From CALDTK01 sp963837005 (GTDB lineage Bacteria > Bacteroidota > Bacteroidia > Chitinophagales > Saprospiraceae), in the NCBI GenBank assembly GCA_963837005.1, contig CAWIMC010000001.1:124001-188000 (forward strand): a DNA stretch of 64,000 nucleotides, given 5' to 3'. The first letter of the stretch is position 1, and each line of letters begins with the position of its first letter. The notes below the pieces were generated by a model. That model was given only the letters and a program-made list of their open reading frames with translations. It had not been told where the DNA came from and did no database searches. Shown here piece by piece: positions 47,001 through 55,214 of the stretch. The translations under genes and the position numbers were made by a program.

Positions 47001-49382
47001 CTAGCTAATGGCGTACGCCAATACCTCACTCATCGTACCCACGTAGTGGAAGTCTAGACCTTTTAGGTAATCGGGCTCTATCTCGGCGATGTGGCGACGG
47101 TTGGACTTGCACATCATGATGTGCTTGATGCCGGCGCGGCGGGCAGCGAGAACCTTTTCCTTGATGCCGCCGACGGGGAGGACTTTGCCGCGGAGGGTAA
47201 TCTCGCCGGTCATGGCGAGGTAGGGTTTGATGGGGGTGTTGCGGAAGGCGCTCGTGATCGCGGAGAGCATCGTAATGCCTGCCGAGGGGCCGTCTTTGGG
47301 GATGGCGCCCTGGGGCACATGAATGTGGACGTTCGTTTTGGCGAAAGCCTCGTGGTCGATGCCGATTGTGCTAGCGTTGGCCTGAAGGTAGCTGAGGGCC
47401 GTGGACGCGGACTCCTTCATCACGTCGCCGAGGTTGCCGGTGAGGGTGAGGGTACCCTTGCCTGGGCTCAAGGAGCACTCGACGAAGAGAATGTCTCCGC
47501 CGACGCTCGTCCAGGCCAGGCCGACGGCGACGCCTGGGGTGGCAACTTGCTCGTAGATGTCCTGGTCGAAGATGGCTGGGCCGAGGATGGTCTCGAGATC
47601 GCTGGGCTTAATAGATACTTTGGTGGCGCCCTCCATCGCGACGCCCTTGGCGGCGTGGCGCATGAGGCCTGCGACTTGTCGATCTAGCGAGCGGACGCCG
47701 GATTCGCGGGTGTAGTCTTCGATGGTGCGCTCGAGGGTCTTGGCGGGTATGCTGACTTGGACAGCCTTGAGGCCGTGAGCCTTGCGCTGGCGGGGCAGCA
47801 GGTGTCGCTTAGCGATCTCGAGCTTTTCCTCCTGACTGTAGCCCGGCACCTCGATGATTTCCATGCGGTCGCGCAGGGCGGGCTGGATGGTGTTGAGGCT
47901 GTTGGCCGTCGCGATGAACAGCGCACGGGAGAGGTCGTACTCAGTCTCGAGGTAGTTGTCGTAGAAAGCACCATTTTGCTCGGGGTCGAGCACCTCGAGG
48001 AGGGCGGAGGAGGGGTCGCCGCGCTGGTCGCGTCCAATCTTGTCGATCTCGTCGAGGACCACCACCGGGTTGGAGGTGCCGGCCTTGCGAAAGCTCTTGA
48101 TGATGCGGCCAGGCATGGCCCCGATGTAGGTCTTGCGGTGCCCGCGGATCTCGGACTCGTCGTGGATGCCGCCGAGGGACATGCGGATGAACTCCCGCTT
48201 GAGTGCCTTCGCGATCGACTTGCCGAGGGAGGTTTTGCCGACGCCCGGAGGGCCGACGAGGCAGATGATCGGTGCGCGCATGTCGCCTTTCAGCTTAAGC
48301 ACGGCGAGGTGCTCGATGATGCGCTCCTTGACCTTGGCGAGGCCGAAGTGATCTTGGTCCAGGACCTTGCGGGCGTGGTGTAGGTCGAAGTTGTCTTCGG
48401 ACACCTTGTCCCAGGGTAGGTCGAGCATCAGCTCCAGGAAGGAGAGCTGGACGGAGTACTCGGCTACCTGAGGGTTCATACGCTTGAGGCGGTGGAACTC
48501 CTTGTCGAAGGTTTTGGCGACAGCCTTACTCCATTGCATGTCCTTGGCACGCGTCTGGAGCTGGGAGAGGTCCTCCTCTTGCGGGTTGTTCCCGAGCTCC
48601 TGTTGGATGGTCTTGAGCTGCTGGTTGAGGAAGTAGTCGCGCTGTTGCTTCTCGATCTCGACCCTCACTTTGGACTCGATATTGTCCTTGAGTTCGAGCA
48701 TGTGGAGCTCGTTGTCCATCTCGCGGATGAGCGTACGGAACTTCTCGCTCTTCTCGGAGATGGCGAGCATGTCTTGCTTGGCGGAGACTTTGGCGGCGAG
48801 GTTGGAGGCGAGCCAGTTGGCGAGAAACATCGGGTTGTTGATGCTCTGCAATAGGTTGGCTGCGTCGGGTGGGATGGCCGGGGAGAGTTCGATGATTCGC
48901 TGTGCACGCTCCTGTGCGGCCTCGATCATCGCCTCGAATTCGGGCACGGAGTCGGGGCCGTGATAATCGAGGGTCTCGAAGGTGCCTTCGAGATAGGGTT
49001 TATGCTTGGTGAACTCGGTGACGCGGGCTCGCTTGCGACCCTGCAGAATGACGGTGGTGGTCCCGTCCGACATGCGGATGAGCTTGATGATCTTGGCGAT
49101 CGTGCCGATCTCGTAGAGGTCTTCGCCCTTAGGCTTTTCGGTTTTGTCGTTACGCTGGGCGAGGACGACGATGGTCATGTTGCACTCGCGAAAGGCGCGG
49201 TTGATGGCCTTGACGGAACGGTCGCGCCCTGCGGTGATAGGGACGATGATACCGGGGAACAGGACGGTGTTTTTGACGGCGAGGATCGGAAGGGGATTCT
49301 CGAAGTCGGCCTGCGAGAGCGACTCTTCGTTCTCCTCGTCGACGGTCATGAGGGGGACGATATCTTGGTCGGGATTGGACAA
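47001..49382 (-). CDS. lon: ATP-dependent protease Lon
   Basis: The N-terminal substrate domain starts with LPILAVKNTVLFPGIIVPI; the AAA+ domain has the Walker A GPPGVGKTSLGKSIAKAL and VVLDEIDKIG; the protease domain has the Ser-Lys dyad in PKDGPSAGITM and KEKVLAARRAGIKHIMM. It degrades misfolded and regulatory proteins. I propose the TTG at 49382 (LSNPDQDIVPLM) since family members begin shortly before IVPLM; a longer ATG frame to 49625 has a Pro/Arg-rich, unlike N-terminus. Two mini-hairpin motifs replace alignable residues (EAFAKTN, KAVAKTF) rather than adding any. Confidence 0.92.
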   Translation of the reverse strand: MSNPDQDIVPLMTVDEENEESLSQADFENPLPILAVKNTVLFPGIIVPITAGRDRSVKAINRAFRECNMTIVVLAQRNDKTEKPKGEDLYEIGTIAKIIKLIRMSDGTTTVILQGRKRARVTEFTKHKPYLEGTFETLDYHGPDSVPEFEAMIEAAQERAQRIIELSPAIPPDAANLLQSINNPMFLANWLASNLAAKVSAKQDMLAISEKSEKFRTLIREMDNELHMLELKDNIESKVRVEIEKQQRDYFLNQQLKTIQQELGNNPQEEDLSQLQTRAKDMQWSKAVAKTFDKEFHRLKRMNPQVAEYSVQLSFLELMLDLPWDKVSEDNFDLHHARKVLDQDHFGLAKVKERIIEHLAVLKLKGDMRAPIICLVGPPGVGKTSLGKSIAKALKREFIRMSLGGIHDESEIRGHRKTYIGAMPGRIIKSFRKAGTSNPVVVLDEIDKIGRDQRGDPSSALLEVLDPEQNGAFYDNYLETEYDLSRALFIATANSLNTIQPALRDRMEIIEVPGYSQEEKLEIAKRHLLPRQRKAHGLKAVQVSIPAKTLERTIEDYTRESGVRSLDRQVAGLMRHAAKGVAMEGATKVSIKPSDLETILGPAIFDQDIYEQVATPGVAVGLAWTSVGGDILFVECSLSPGKGTLTLTGNLGDVMKESASTALSYLQANASTIGIDHEAFAKTNVHIHVPQGAIPKDGPSAGITMLSAITSAFRNTPIKPYLAMTGEITLRGKVLPVGGIKEKVLAARRAGIKHIMMCKSNRRHIAEIEPDYLKGLDFHYVGTMSEVLAYAIS

Positions 49383-49733
49383 AGTGGATCTTGGATTTTT
49401 GAGTGGGGCGAAGGTACGGGGGAAATGAGTGGGGCGGGGGGCTTGCGAGTGCGCCTGCGGCGGGCTGACGCGGAGGCGCGGGGGGCGCGGAGGTACGCGG
49501 AGGTTTTGCGAGCGCCGGTAGTGGCACCACGCTTCGCGCTCTCGAGGTACGGAGGCACGGGCGGCCCTGCGGTAGCAGGCCAGTGCCACTCCATCCGCCT
49601 CGTAGAGCCGCCACTTCTTGCTCAATGAGAGGCCCTCCGCGTACCTCCGCGACCTCTGCGCCTCCGCGTCAAAATTCGTTTAGCCGCAAAGCTGCTTTCT
49701 TTAGTTCACACGTTTGCGAAGCAAATCTTCTAC

Positions 49734-50630
49734 TCACTCGTCAAACGGCAACTCCAAACCCGGCGCTCCTGCATTGCTGAAGTCCTGGCGCTGGCGCTCG
49801 CGGTATTCACCGGGGGTAACGTGGGTGTGCTTACGGAAGTAGCGCCAGAAATACTGGGGATCATCGAAGCCGAGCTGGGTGGCGATGTCGAGGACGGTCA
49901 TGGCGGTGAAGGCGAGGAGGCGCTCGGCTTCGAGGAGGATGCGGCGGTCAATGTGTTCGCGGGCGGCGGCGCCGGTTTCTTCTCGGAGACGGGCGTTGAG
50001 TTGGTCGGCGGTGATGCCGAGTTGGGCGGCGTAGGCAACGGGATTCCGCTCGTGGTGATACTGGGCGTCGAGTAGGTCGCGGAAGGCGATCGACACGGGG
50101 CGCGGGCGGGCGTCGAGGTCGGGTTTTGGCGAAAGCCGCCTGAGGTAGACGCCCATTAATTGCAGCCAGGCCTTAATGGCAATGGCGCGGCCGAATCTCA
50201 CCCGCCCATATTCCGCTGCGAAGCCTTCGAACCAGCGCTCGACATCTACCACGGCCTCGGGATCGCTGAGCAGATTGCCGCGGCGCACCTCGACGATGAC
50301 CTCGCGCGGTTTTGTGGCGAGGAACTCCGGGGAGCAGTGGAGGACCCAGCCTTGTAGCGAGTCGTTAGTGCCGCAGGCGTGGATGACGCCGGCGGGGAGG
50401 CCGCAGAGGTCACCTGCCTTCAGGCGGTAGACTCTGCCGTCGATGAAGCATTCGCTTTCGCCGGCCTCGATGTACATCACTTCGCAGTGAAAGGGGTGTC
50501 GGTGGGGCACGCGGTGCCTGCCCTCGGCGGCGGTGAGGACCTCGATGCGCTGGAGGGAGAGCTGGAGGGGGCGCGCCTGGGGGGCAGCCAGAATGCCTTT
50601 GCCGTAGGTGGGAATATTTGGATGGGGCAC
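49734..50630 (-). CDS. AraC family transcriptional regulator
   Basis: An N-terminal cupin domain (HRHPFHCEVMYIEAGE, LKAGDLCGLPAGVIH) for ligand binding and a C-terminal double helix-turn-helix (NPVAYAAQLGITADQLNARL, then MTVLDIATQLGFDDPQYFWR and FRKHTHVTPGEYR). 298 residues, normal for the family. The inducer is unknown; it is divergent from nadE, which is 170 bp away, but a link is unproven. Confidence 0.88.
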   Translation of the reverse strand: MPHPNIPTYGKGILAAPQARPLQLSLQRIEVLTAAEGRHRVPHRHPFHCEVMYIEAGESECFIDGRVYRLKAGDLCGLPAGVIHACGTNDSLQGWVLHCSPEFLATKPREVIVEVRRGNLLSDPEAVVDVERWFEGFAAEYGRVRFGRAIAIKAWLQLMGVYLRRLSPKPDLDARPRPVSIAFRDLLDAQYHHERNPVAYAAQLGITADQLNARLREETGAAAREHIDRRILLEAERLLAFTAMTVLDIATQLGFDDPQYFWRYFRKHTHVTPGEYRERQRQDFSNAGAPGLELPFDE

Positions 50631-50799
50631 GGAGGTGAAAGTTAAGCCGTATGCACCTGCGCTCGCGGGAGTGTAGAAAAGTAGCAGCGGGTCGGGCCAA
50701 TCGGCCTGGATCGAGGCGGGGCTACTGAAAGTGCAAACGGAAATTTACTTTGTTTACAGTGGTCTTCTTCCCCGACCTCCGCGCCCGATCTTGGCGGCC

Positions 50800-52800
50800 A
50801 TGAAAGGTGACTTCTATTCTTTGTACACCCATGATTTCGCCCGCGTGGCGGTAGCCGTGCCGCAGGTTCGCGTGGCCGACCCGGTGTACAACGCCGAGCA
50901 GACGGTGGCCCTGGCCGAGAAGGCGGCCGGGGAGGGCGCGGTGCTGGTGCTTTTCCCAGAATTGGGGCTGAGTGCGTACTCGAATGACGACTTATTCCAG
51001 CAGGATGCTTTGCTGGAGGCAACGCGGGCGGCCTTGGCGACGGTGCTGGCGGCCTCGGAGGAGTTGGAGAGTGTGCTGGTGGTGGGGGTGGCCCTGCGTT
51101 TTGGCGGAAGCCTGTATAACTGTGCCTGCGTGCTACACCGGGGGCGGATTTTGGGGCTTACGCCAAAACTGTACCTGCCCAACTACCGGGAGTTCTACGA
51201 GAAGCGGCAGTTCTCGAGTGGGCGAGATGCAAACTTGCGGGAGGTGACGCTGCTGGGGCAGACGGTGCCTTTTGGGACGGACCTCATTTACGAGGCGAGC
51301 AACCTGCCAGACTTCGTGCTTCACACCGAGATCTGCGAGGATGTCTGGACGCCCATCCCGCCGAGTACGTACGCGGCCTTGGGCGGGGCGACGGTGCTCA
51401 CGAACCTGAGTGCCTCCAATATCACCATCGGCAAGGCGCGCTACCGTCGGGACTTATGCGCGGCGCAGAGCGGGAAATGCTTGGCGGCATATCTATACAC
51501 GGCTGCGGGCCCCGGGGAGTCGACCACGGACTTGGCCTGGGACGGTCACGCGATGGTGTATGAGTTAGGCGAAAAGCTGGCGGAGTCGGAGCGCTTTTCG
51601 GCGCACGAAGATTTGATTTATGCAGACCTAGATCTGGGGCGCTTGGTGCAGGAGCGAGCGCGGATCACGAGTTTTCGCGACAGCGCTGGCATTCATAGCC
51701 AAGAAGTACGGGCGCTGAGGCGGGTGTCCTTCGCCTTTCGGCAAAACCTTCCCAACGTGCCCCTCCGACGTCACGTCGAGCGGCTGCCCTATGTGCCGAG
51801 CAATGCCGAGTTGCGGGACGAGAATTGCTTCGAGGCGTACAATATCCAGGTCCAGGGCCTATCGCAGCGGATGACGGCGGCCAAGATTCACAAGATCGTG
51901 ATTGGTGTAAGCGGTGGGCTCGACTCGACGCAGGCCCTCATCGTAGCCGCGCATACGATGGACTCGCTAGACTTGCCGCGTACCAACATCCTGGCCTACA
52001 CGATGCCCGGCTTTGCGACGAGCGAAGGCACCAAGTCTAACGCCTGGAAGTTGATGGACAGCCTCGGTGTGACGGCCAGCGAAATCGACATCCGGCCTTC
52101 GAGCAGGCAAATGCTCGAGGACATCGGCCACCCCTACGCCGACGGCGAGGCCCAGTACGACGTCACCTTCGAGAACGTCCAGGCCGGCGAGCGTACTTCG
52201 CACCTCTTTCGCCTCGCCAATCACAACGACGCCATGGTGCTCGGGACGGGTGACTTGAGCGAGTTGGCATTGGGTTGGGCCACCTATGGCGTCGGCGACC
52301 ATATGAGCCACTACAATGTGAATGCGAGCGTGCCGAAAACCTTGATCCAGCACCTCATTCGGTGGGTGGCGGAAAAGGGGGAGTTCGGCGAGGCCGCGAG
52401 TACTACGCTGCTGAGCATCCTCGACACGGAGATATCGCCGGAGTTAGTGCCGGGCGGCGAGAACGGCGAGCCTATCCAGAGCACGCAGGCCAAGATTGGT
52501 CCTTACGAGTTGCAAGATTTCAATACCTACTACGTGACGCGCTACGGCTTTCGGCCGAGTAAAGTGGCTTACATGGGCATGCACGCCTGGGCGGGGGTGT
52601 ACGATCTGGCGACGATCAAGAAGTGGCTGGAGGTATTCTGCTGGCGCTTTTTCCAGATCAGTCAATTCAAGCGGAGCGCGGTGCCTAACGGTCCGAAGGT
52701 GCAGAGTGGGGGAAGCTTAAGCCCACGGGGAGACTGGCGAATGCCGAGTGATGCGGCGGCGCGAGTGTGGTTGGAGGAGCTGCGCGAGAATGTCCCGTAA
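50800..52800 (+). CDS. nadE: Glutamine-dependent NAD+ synthetase
   Basis: The N-terminal half is a nitrilase-type amidase with the Glu-Lys-Cys triad (LFPELGLSAY, GLTPKLYLPNYREFYE, HTEICEDVW) that releases ammonia from glutamine. The C-terminal half has the ATP pyrophosphatase loop VIGVSGGLDSTQALIVA and completes NAD synthesis from deamido-NAD. 666 residues, normal. The ATG at 50800 precedes the first strand. It holds three mini-hairpin motifs; two at 51098 and 51155 face each other, and the second supplies part of the GLTPK segment with the catalytic Lys. Confidence 0.92.
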   Translation: MKGDFYSLYTHDFARVAVAVPQVRVADPVYNAEQTVALAEKAAGEGAVLVLFPELGLSAYSNDDLFQQDALLEATRAALATVLAASEELESVLVVGVALRFGGSLYNCACVLHRGRILGLTPKLYLPNYREFYEKRQFSSGRDANLREVTLLGQTVPFGTDLIYEASNLPDFVLHTEICEDVWTPIPPSTYAALGGATVLTNLSASNITIGKARYRRDLCAAQSGKCLAAYLYTAAGPGESTTDLAWDGHAMVYELGEKLAESERFSAHEDLIYADLDLGRLVQERARITSFRDSAGIHSQEVRALRRVSFAFRQNLPNVPLRRHVERLPYVPSNAELRDENCFEAYNIQVQGLSQRMTAAKIHKIVIGVSGGLDSTQALIVAAHTMDSLDLPRTNILAYTMPGFATSEGTKSNAWKLMDSLGVTASEIDIRPSSRQMLEDIGHPYADGEAQYDVTFENVQAGERTSHLFRLANHNDAMVLGTGDLSELALGWATYGVGDHMSHYNVNASVPKTLIQHLIRWVAEKGEFGEAASTTLLSILDTEISPELVPGGENGEPIQSTQAKIGPYELQDFNTYYVTRYGFRPSKVAYMGMHAWAGVYDLATIKKWLEVFCWRFFQISQFKRSAVPNGPKVQSGGSLSPRGDWRMPSDAAARVWLEELRENVP

Positions 52801-52944
52801 GTAGATGCATTGGGTGAGTTTCCCCGCTCAGTGTCACCTAGGTGTCTGTTGGTTGTTAGGAAGCGGGTAGGTGGCATATTTTGCCGAACATCTATTCGAT
52901 ACAGGGCTGTTGTGTCTACTACAATTCACCTAATAAAACCGAAC

Positions 52945-53406
52945 ATGAAAAACTTACTATTCGCCGCTGGATTCGCCGTTTTGGCCGCTGGTGCCTGCAA
53001 CTCCTCATCCAGCAAGATGGGCGACAACACGACGACCACTGCCACCGTCCCCGCCGAGCGCGAGATGAATGCTACCATGACCAATGCTGACCTCACCGAT
53101 CCGGATAAGGTTGTCGAGACCGTCGGGACCTATGGCGGTCTGACGAAGCTGCCCGTAGCCACGGCCACGAGTGTTATCGACGGCTACATCGGCAAGCTCT
53201 CCGGCATGGCGGGTACTGGCTCCCTGGTGTCCGATCTGCGGACCGTCAAGATGGAGCTCAACTCCGGAAACATCGACGGCGCGAAGGTCGGTGCCGCCCT
53301 TACTCGCCTCGGCATGACTACCCAGCGCTTGGCCGACGGCAATGCATCCTACGCGACCCTTGGCTCCGCCCTCGAGCAGAGTGGCAAGATGCTGACTGGC
53401 AAGTAA
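52945..53406 (+). CDS. Small lipoprotein, unknown function
   Basis: 153 residues with a lipobox signal (FAVLAAGACNSS), an Asn/Thr-rich spacer, and a helical domain with internal similarity (LPVATATSVIDGYIGKLSGM; DGAKVGAALTRLGMTTQRL). No family recognised. A strong terminator follows at 53458. Confidence 0.7.
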   Translation: MKNLLFAAGFAVLAAGACNSSSSKMGDNTTTTATVPAEREMNATMTNADLTDPDKVVETVGTYGGLTKLPVATATSVIDGYIGKLSGMAGTGSLVSDLRTVKMELNSGNIDGAKVGAALTRLGMTTQRLADGNASYATLGSALEQSGKMLTGK

Positions 53407-53457
53407 GATAAGGGATTGGCACTGTCCGGCCCGCCCTAACCAAATGAAATCATTAAG

Positions 53458-53495
53458 AATCCTGGAGTGCTCAAGTGAGCGCTTCAGGATTTTTT
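53458..53495 (+). terminator. Rho-independent terminator
   Basis: A 15-bp stem (53458-53472 with 53477-53491, two G-T wobbles), loop AAGT, followed by a run of T to 53495. It ends the lipoprotein transcript. Confidence 0.9.
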
Positions 53496-53561
53496 GTGGG
53501 CACCTGCGTCAGATCCGTGATCAAATACCTCTACGGGGTAGGCTTCTGGTACCTTGCCACG

Positions 53562-54248
53562 ATGCGGAAATTACTAAGGGTGGCATTACTAGGGCTCGGG
53601 CTGTTGATTGTCGCTTCAGTAATTGCCTATTTTATTCTCGACAAAGATCGGCCTGTCGGCAAAACAGGACCCGCCGCAGAGGCGCTAGCGGACAGAATGC
53701 TGCTCGCTGTAAACAAGGCGGCCTGGGACACGACTGCCTTCGTAAGCATCGATTTTGACGGGCGGCAAAAGCATCGGTGGCGGCAGGAGGTAGACAGCGT
53801 GGAAGTGGTTTGGAAGAACTACCGGGTAGACTTGTACACGGAAGATGTGTCCGGGCGAGCTTTTGCGCATGGCGAGCCCATGCAGGGGGATGCGGCGGCG
53901 GAGATTTTGGCGAAAGCCTGGTCGCACTTCTGCAATGACGCCTTTTGGGTAGCGGCTCCGTTTAAGGTCCGGGACCCAGGCACGGAGCGGAGCTTGGTGA
54001 CGTTGGAGGATGGGCGTGAGGCGCTGCTGGTCACGTATACGAGTGGGGGAGTGACGCCGGGAGATGCCTACCTCTGGCACCTGGACGCTAACGGCCTGCC
54101 CACGAGCTACCAGATGTGGGTCTCTATTATCCCCATCGGTGGCATCGAGGCCACCTGGGAAGGGTGGAAGACCCTGAGCACTGGCGCCAAAGTGGCCACC
54201 CGTCACAAATTAGGCCCAGTCACGCTAGCGGTAGGGGTAACAGAGTAA
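53562..54248 (+). CDS. Membrane-anchored protein of unknown function
   Basis: An N-terminal helix (VALLGLGLLIVASVIAYFIL) anchors a ~200-residue periplasmic domain with WRQEVDSVEVVWKNYRVDLY and DGREALLVTYTSGGVTPGD, typical of a beta-rich fold. No family identified. Two mini-hairpin motifs (loops GACA and GAAA). The structured RAYT flank begins 18 bp after its stop. Confidence 0.6.
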   Translation: MRKLLRVALLGLGLLIVASVIAYFILDKDRPVGKTGPAAEALADRMLLAVNKAAWDTTAFVSIDFDGRQKHRWRQEVDSVEVVWKNYRVDLYTEDVSGRAFAHGEPMQGDAAAEILAKAWSHFCNDAFWVAAPFKVRDPGTERSLVTLEDGREALLVTYTSGGVTPGDAYLWHLDANGLPTSYQMWVSIIPIGGIEATWEGWKTLSTGAKVATRHKLGPVTLAVGVTE

Positions 54249-54265
54249 GCCAATATTTTCCGCAA

Positions 54266-54331
54266 GGCAAGACGGGCGTTCGTTGGACCTGGCGTAGCTT
54301 GCGAAGACGGTTCAACGGACCCCGTCTTGCC
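54266..54331. repeat. Left structured flank of the RAYT gene (REP-like)
   Basis: Outer arms GGCAAGACGGG (54266-54276) and CCCGTCTTGCC (54321-54331); inner arms GTTGGACC (54282-54289) and GGTTCAAC (54309-54316, one wobble). The inner ~45 nt is an inverted copy of the inner part of the right flank, but the outer arm sequence differs. Confidence 0.88.
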
Positions 54332-54368
54332 GGACCCAATCCACCCTCACCCACCCATACATCCCCCC

Positions 54369-55121
54369 ATGCCCCGCGCCCGCCGCAAATCCTACTACGA
54401 GTCAGACTGGGTCCCGGAAGGCGTTTACCACGTCTTTACCTCGGCCGTCACCCACAACCAACTTTTCGCCGCCCCCGAGCACTACCGCACCTTCGTAGAG
54501 ACGCTCCGAGACCGAATACCCTTCTTCGCGCAAATCTTTGCCTTCGCGCTCATCACCAACCACTTTCACTTGGTATTGCGGCTCCTACCCGAAGCTGAGT
54601 TGCGGGCTGCTATCCTCGCTAAACGGCGCGGTGCGCGTACCGCCAAGGAGAAGAAGTGGGTCAGTGACAGCGGTGAGGTGACCTACCACCAGTTGATCGG
54701 CGACTACTGGGCCACCTTCCTCGCCCTGCACGCCAACTACGTCAACCCGTTACTCAAGCGCCGCGGTACCCTCTTCAACCAGACCCTCCGCCGTATCCGC
54801 GTCCGCGATGATCTTATCTCGCGACGGCTCATTATGTACGTGCACACCAATGAGGTGAAGCACAAGATGCTGAGTCGATACGACGGCTCGGGGCTGCGGA
54901 CCTCTTTCGCGTACTACCTCCGCGAAGGCGAAAAGCAATGGCTGGCCACGGACGTAGTCCTAGAGCGCTTCGGCGGCATGCGCGAATTTTTGCGCAAGCA
55001 CGAGGAATACGTCAAGAAGTACGGCACGCAGATCAGCGCCTTCGACGAAATGCTATACTTCGATCCGCCTGATGGCGGTGGGGAGGTGGCACCGTACGTA
55101 GAGTTTTTGGAGGGGGAGTAG
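54369..55121 (+). CDS. REP-associated tyrosine transposase (RAYT), Y1/HUH family
   Basis: 250 residues from ATG 54369. FALITNHFHLVLRL has the HUH metal-binding motif, and RRLIMYVHTNEVKHKM has the YxxxN region with the catalytic tyrosine typical of RAYTs; GTLFNQTLRRIRV precedes it. Such domesticated IS200-like enzymes nick single-stranded hairpins and are thought to spread REP elements. Here the gene sits between two inverted structured repeats, the REPtron layout, and is apparently intact. It carries no mini-hairpin motif. A role in mobilising the other hairpin families in this genome is possible but not shown. Confidence 0.88.
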   Translation: MPRARRKSYYESDWVPEGVYHVFTSAVTHNQLFAAPEHYRTFVETLRDRIPFFAQIFAFALITNHFHLVLRLLPEAELRAAILAKRRGARTAKEKKWVSDSGEVTYHQLIGDYWATFLALHANYVNPLLKRRGTLFNQTLRRIRVRDDLISRRLIMYVHTNEVKHKMLSRYDGSGLRTSFAYYLREGEKQWLATDVVLERFGGMREFLRKHEEYVKKYGTQISAFDEMLYFDPPDGGGEVAPYVEFLEGE

Positions 55122-55136
55122 AGTGGCTGCTGGGGC

Positions 55137-55206
55137 GGCGGGGCCGGGGTCCGTTGAACTGCGTCTTCGCAAGCTCCGCCAGGTCCAACGAACTCCCTGC
55201 CCCGCC
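55137..55206. repeat. Right structured flank of the RAYT gene (inverted REP-like)
   Basis: Outer arms GGCGGGGCCGGG (55137-55148) and CCCTGCCCCGCC (55195-55206, one mismatch). The inside (GTCCGTTGAACTGCGTCT, then TCGCAAGCTCCGCCAGG and TCCAACGAACT) is the reverse complement of the left flank's inside, with 3-4 changes. Confidence 0.88.
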
Positions 55207-55214
55207 TACGGCCC

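Noticed and set aside
49504..49517. GTTTTGCGAGCGCC resembling the mini-hairpin
   Set aside because: No GNAA loop and no 3-bp stem around one.
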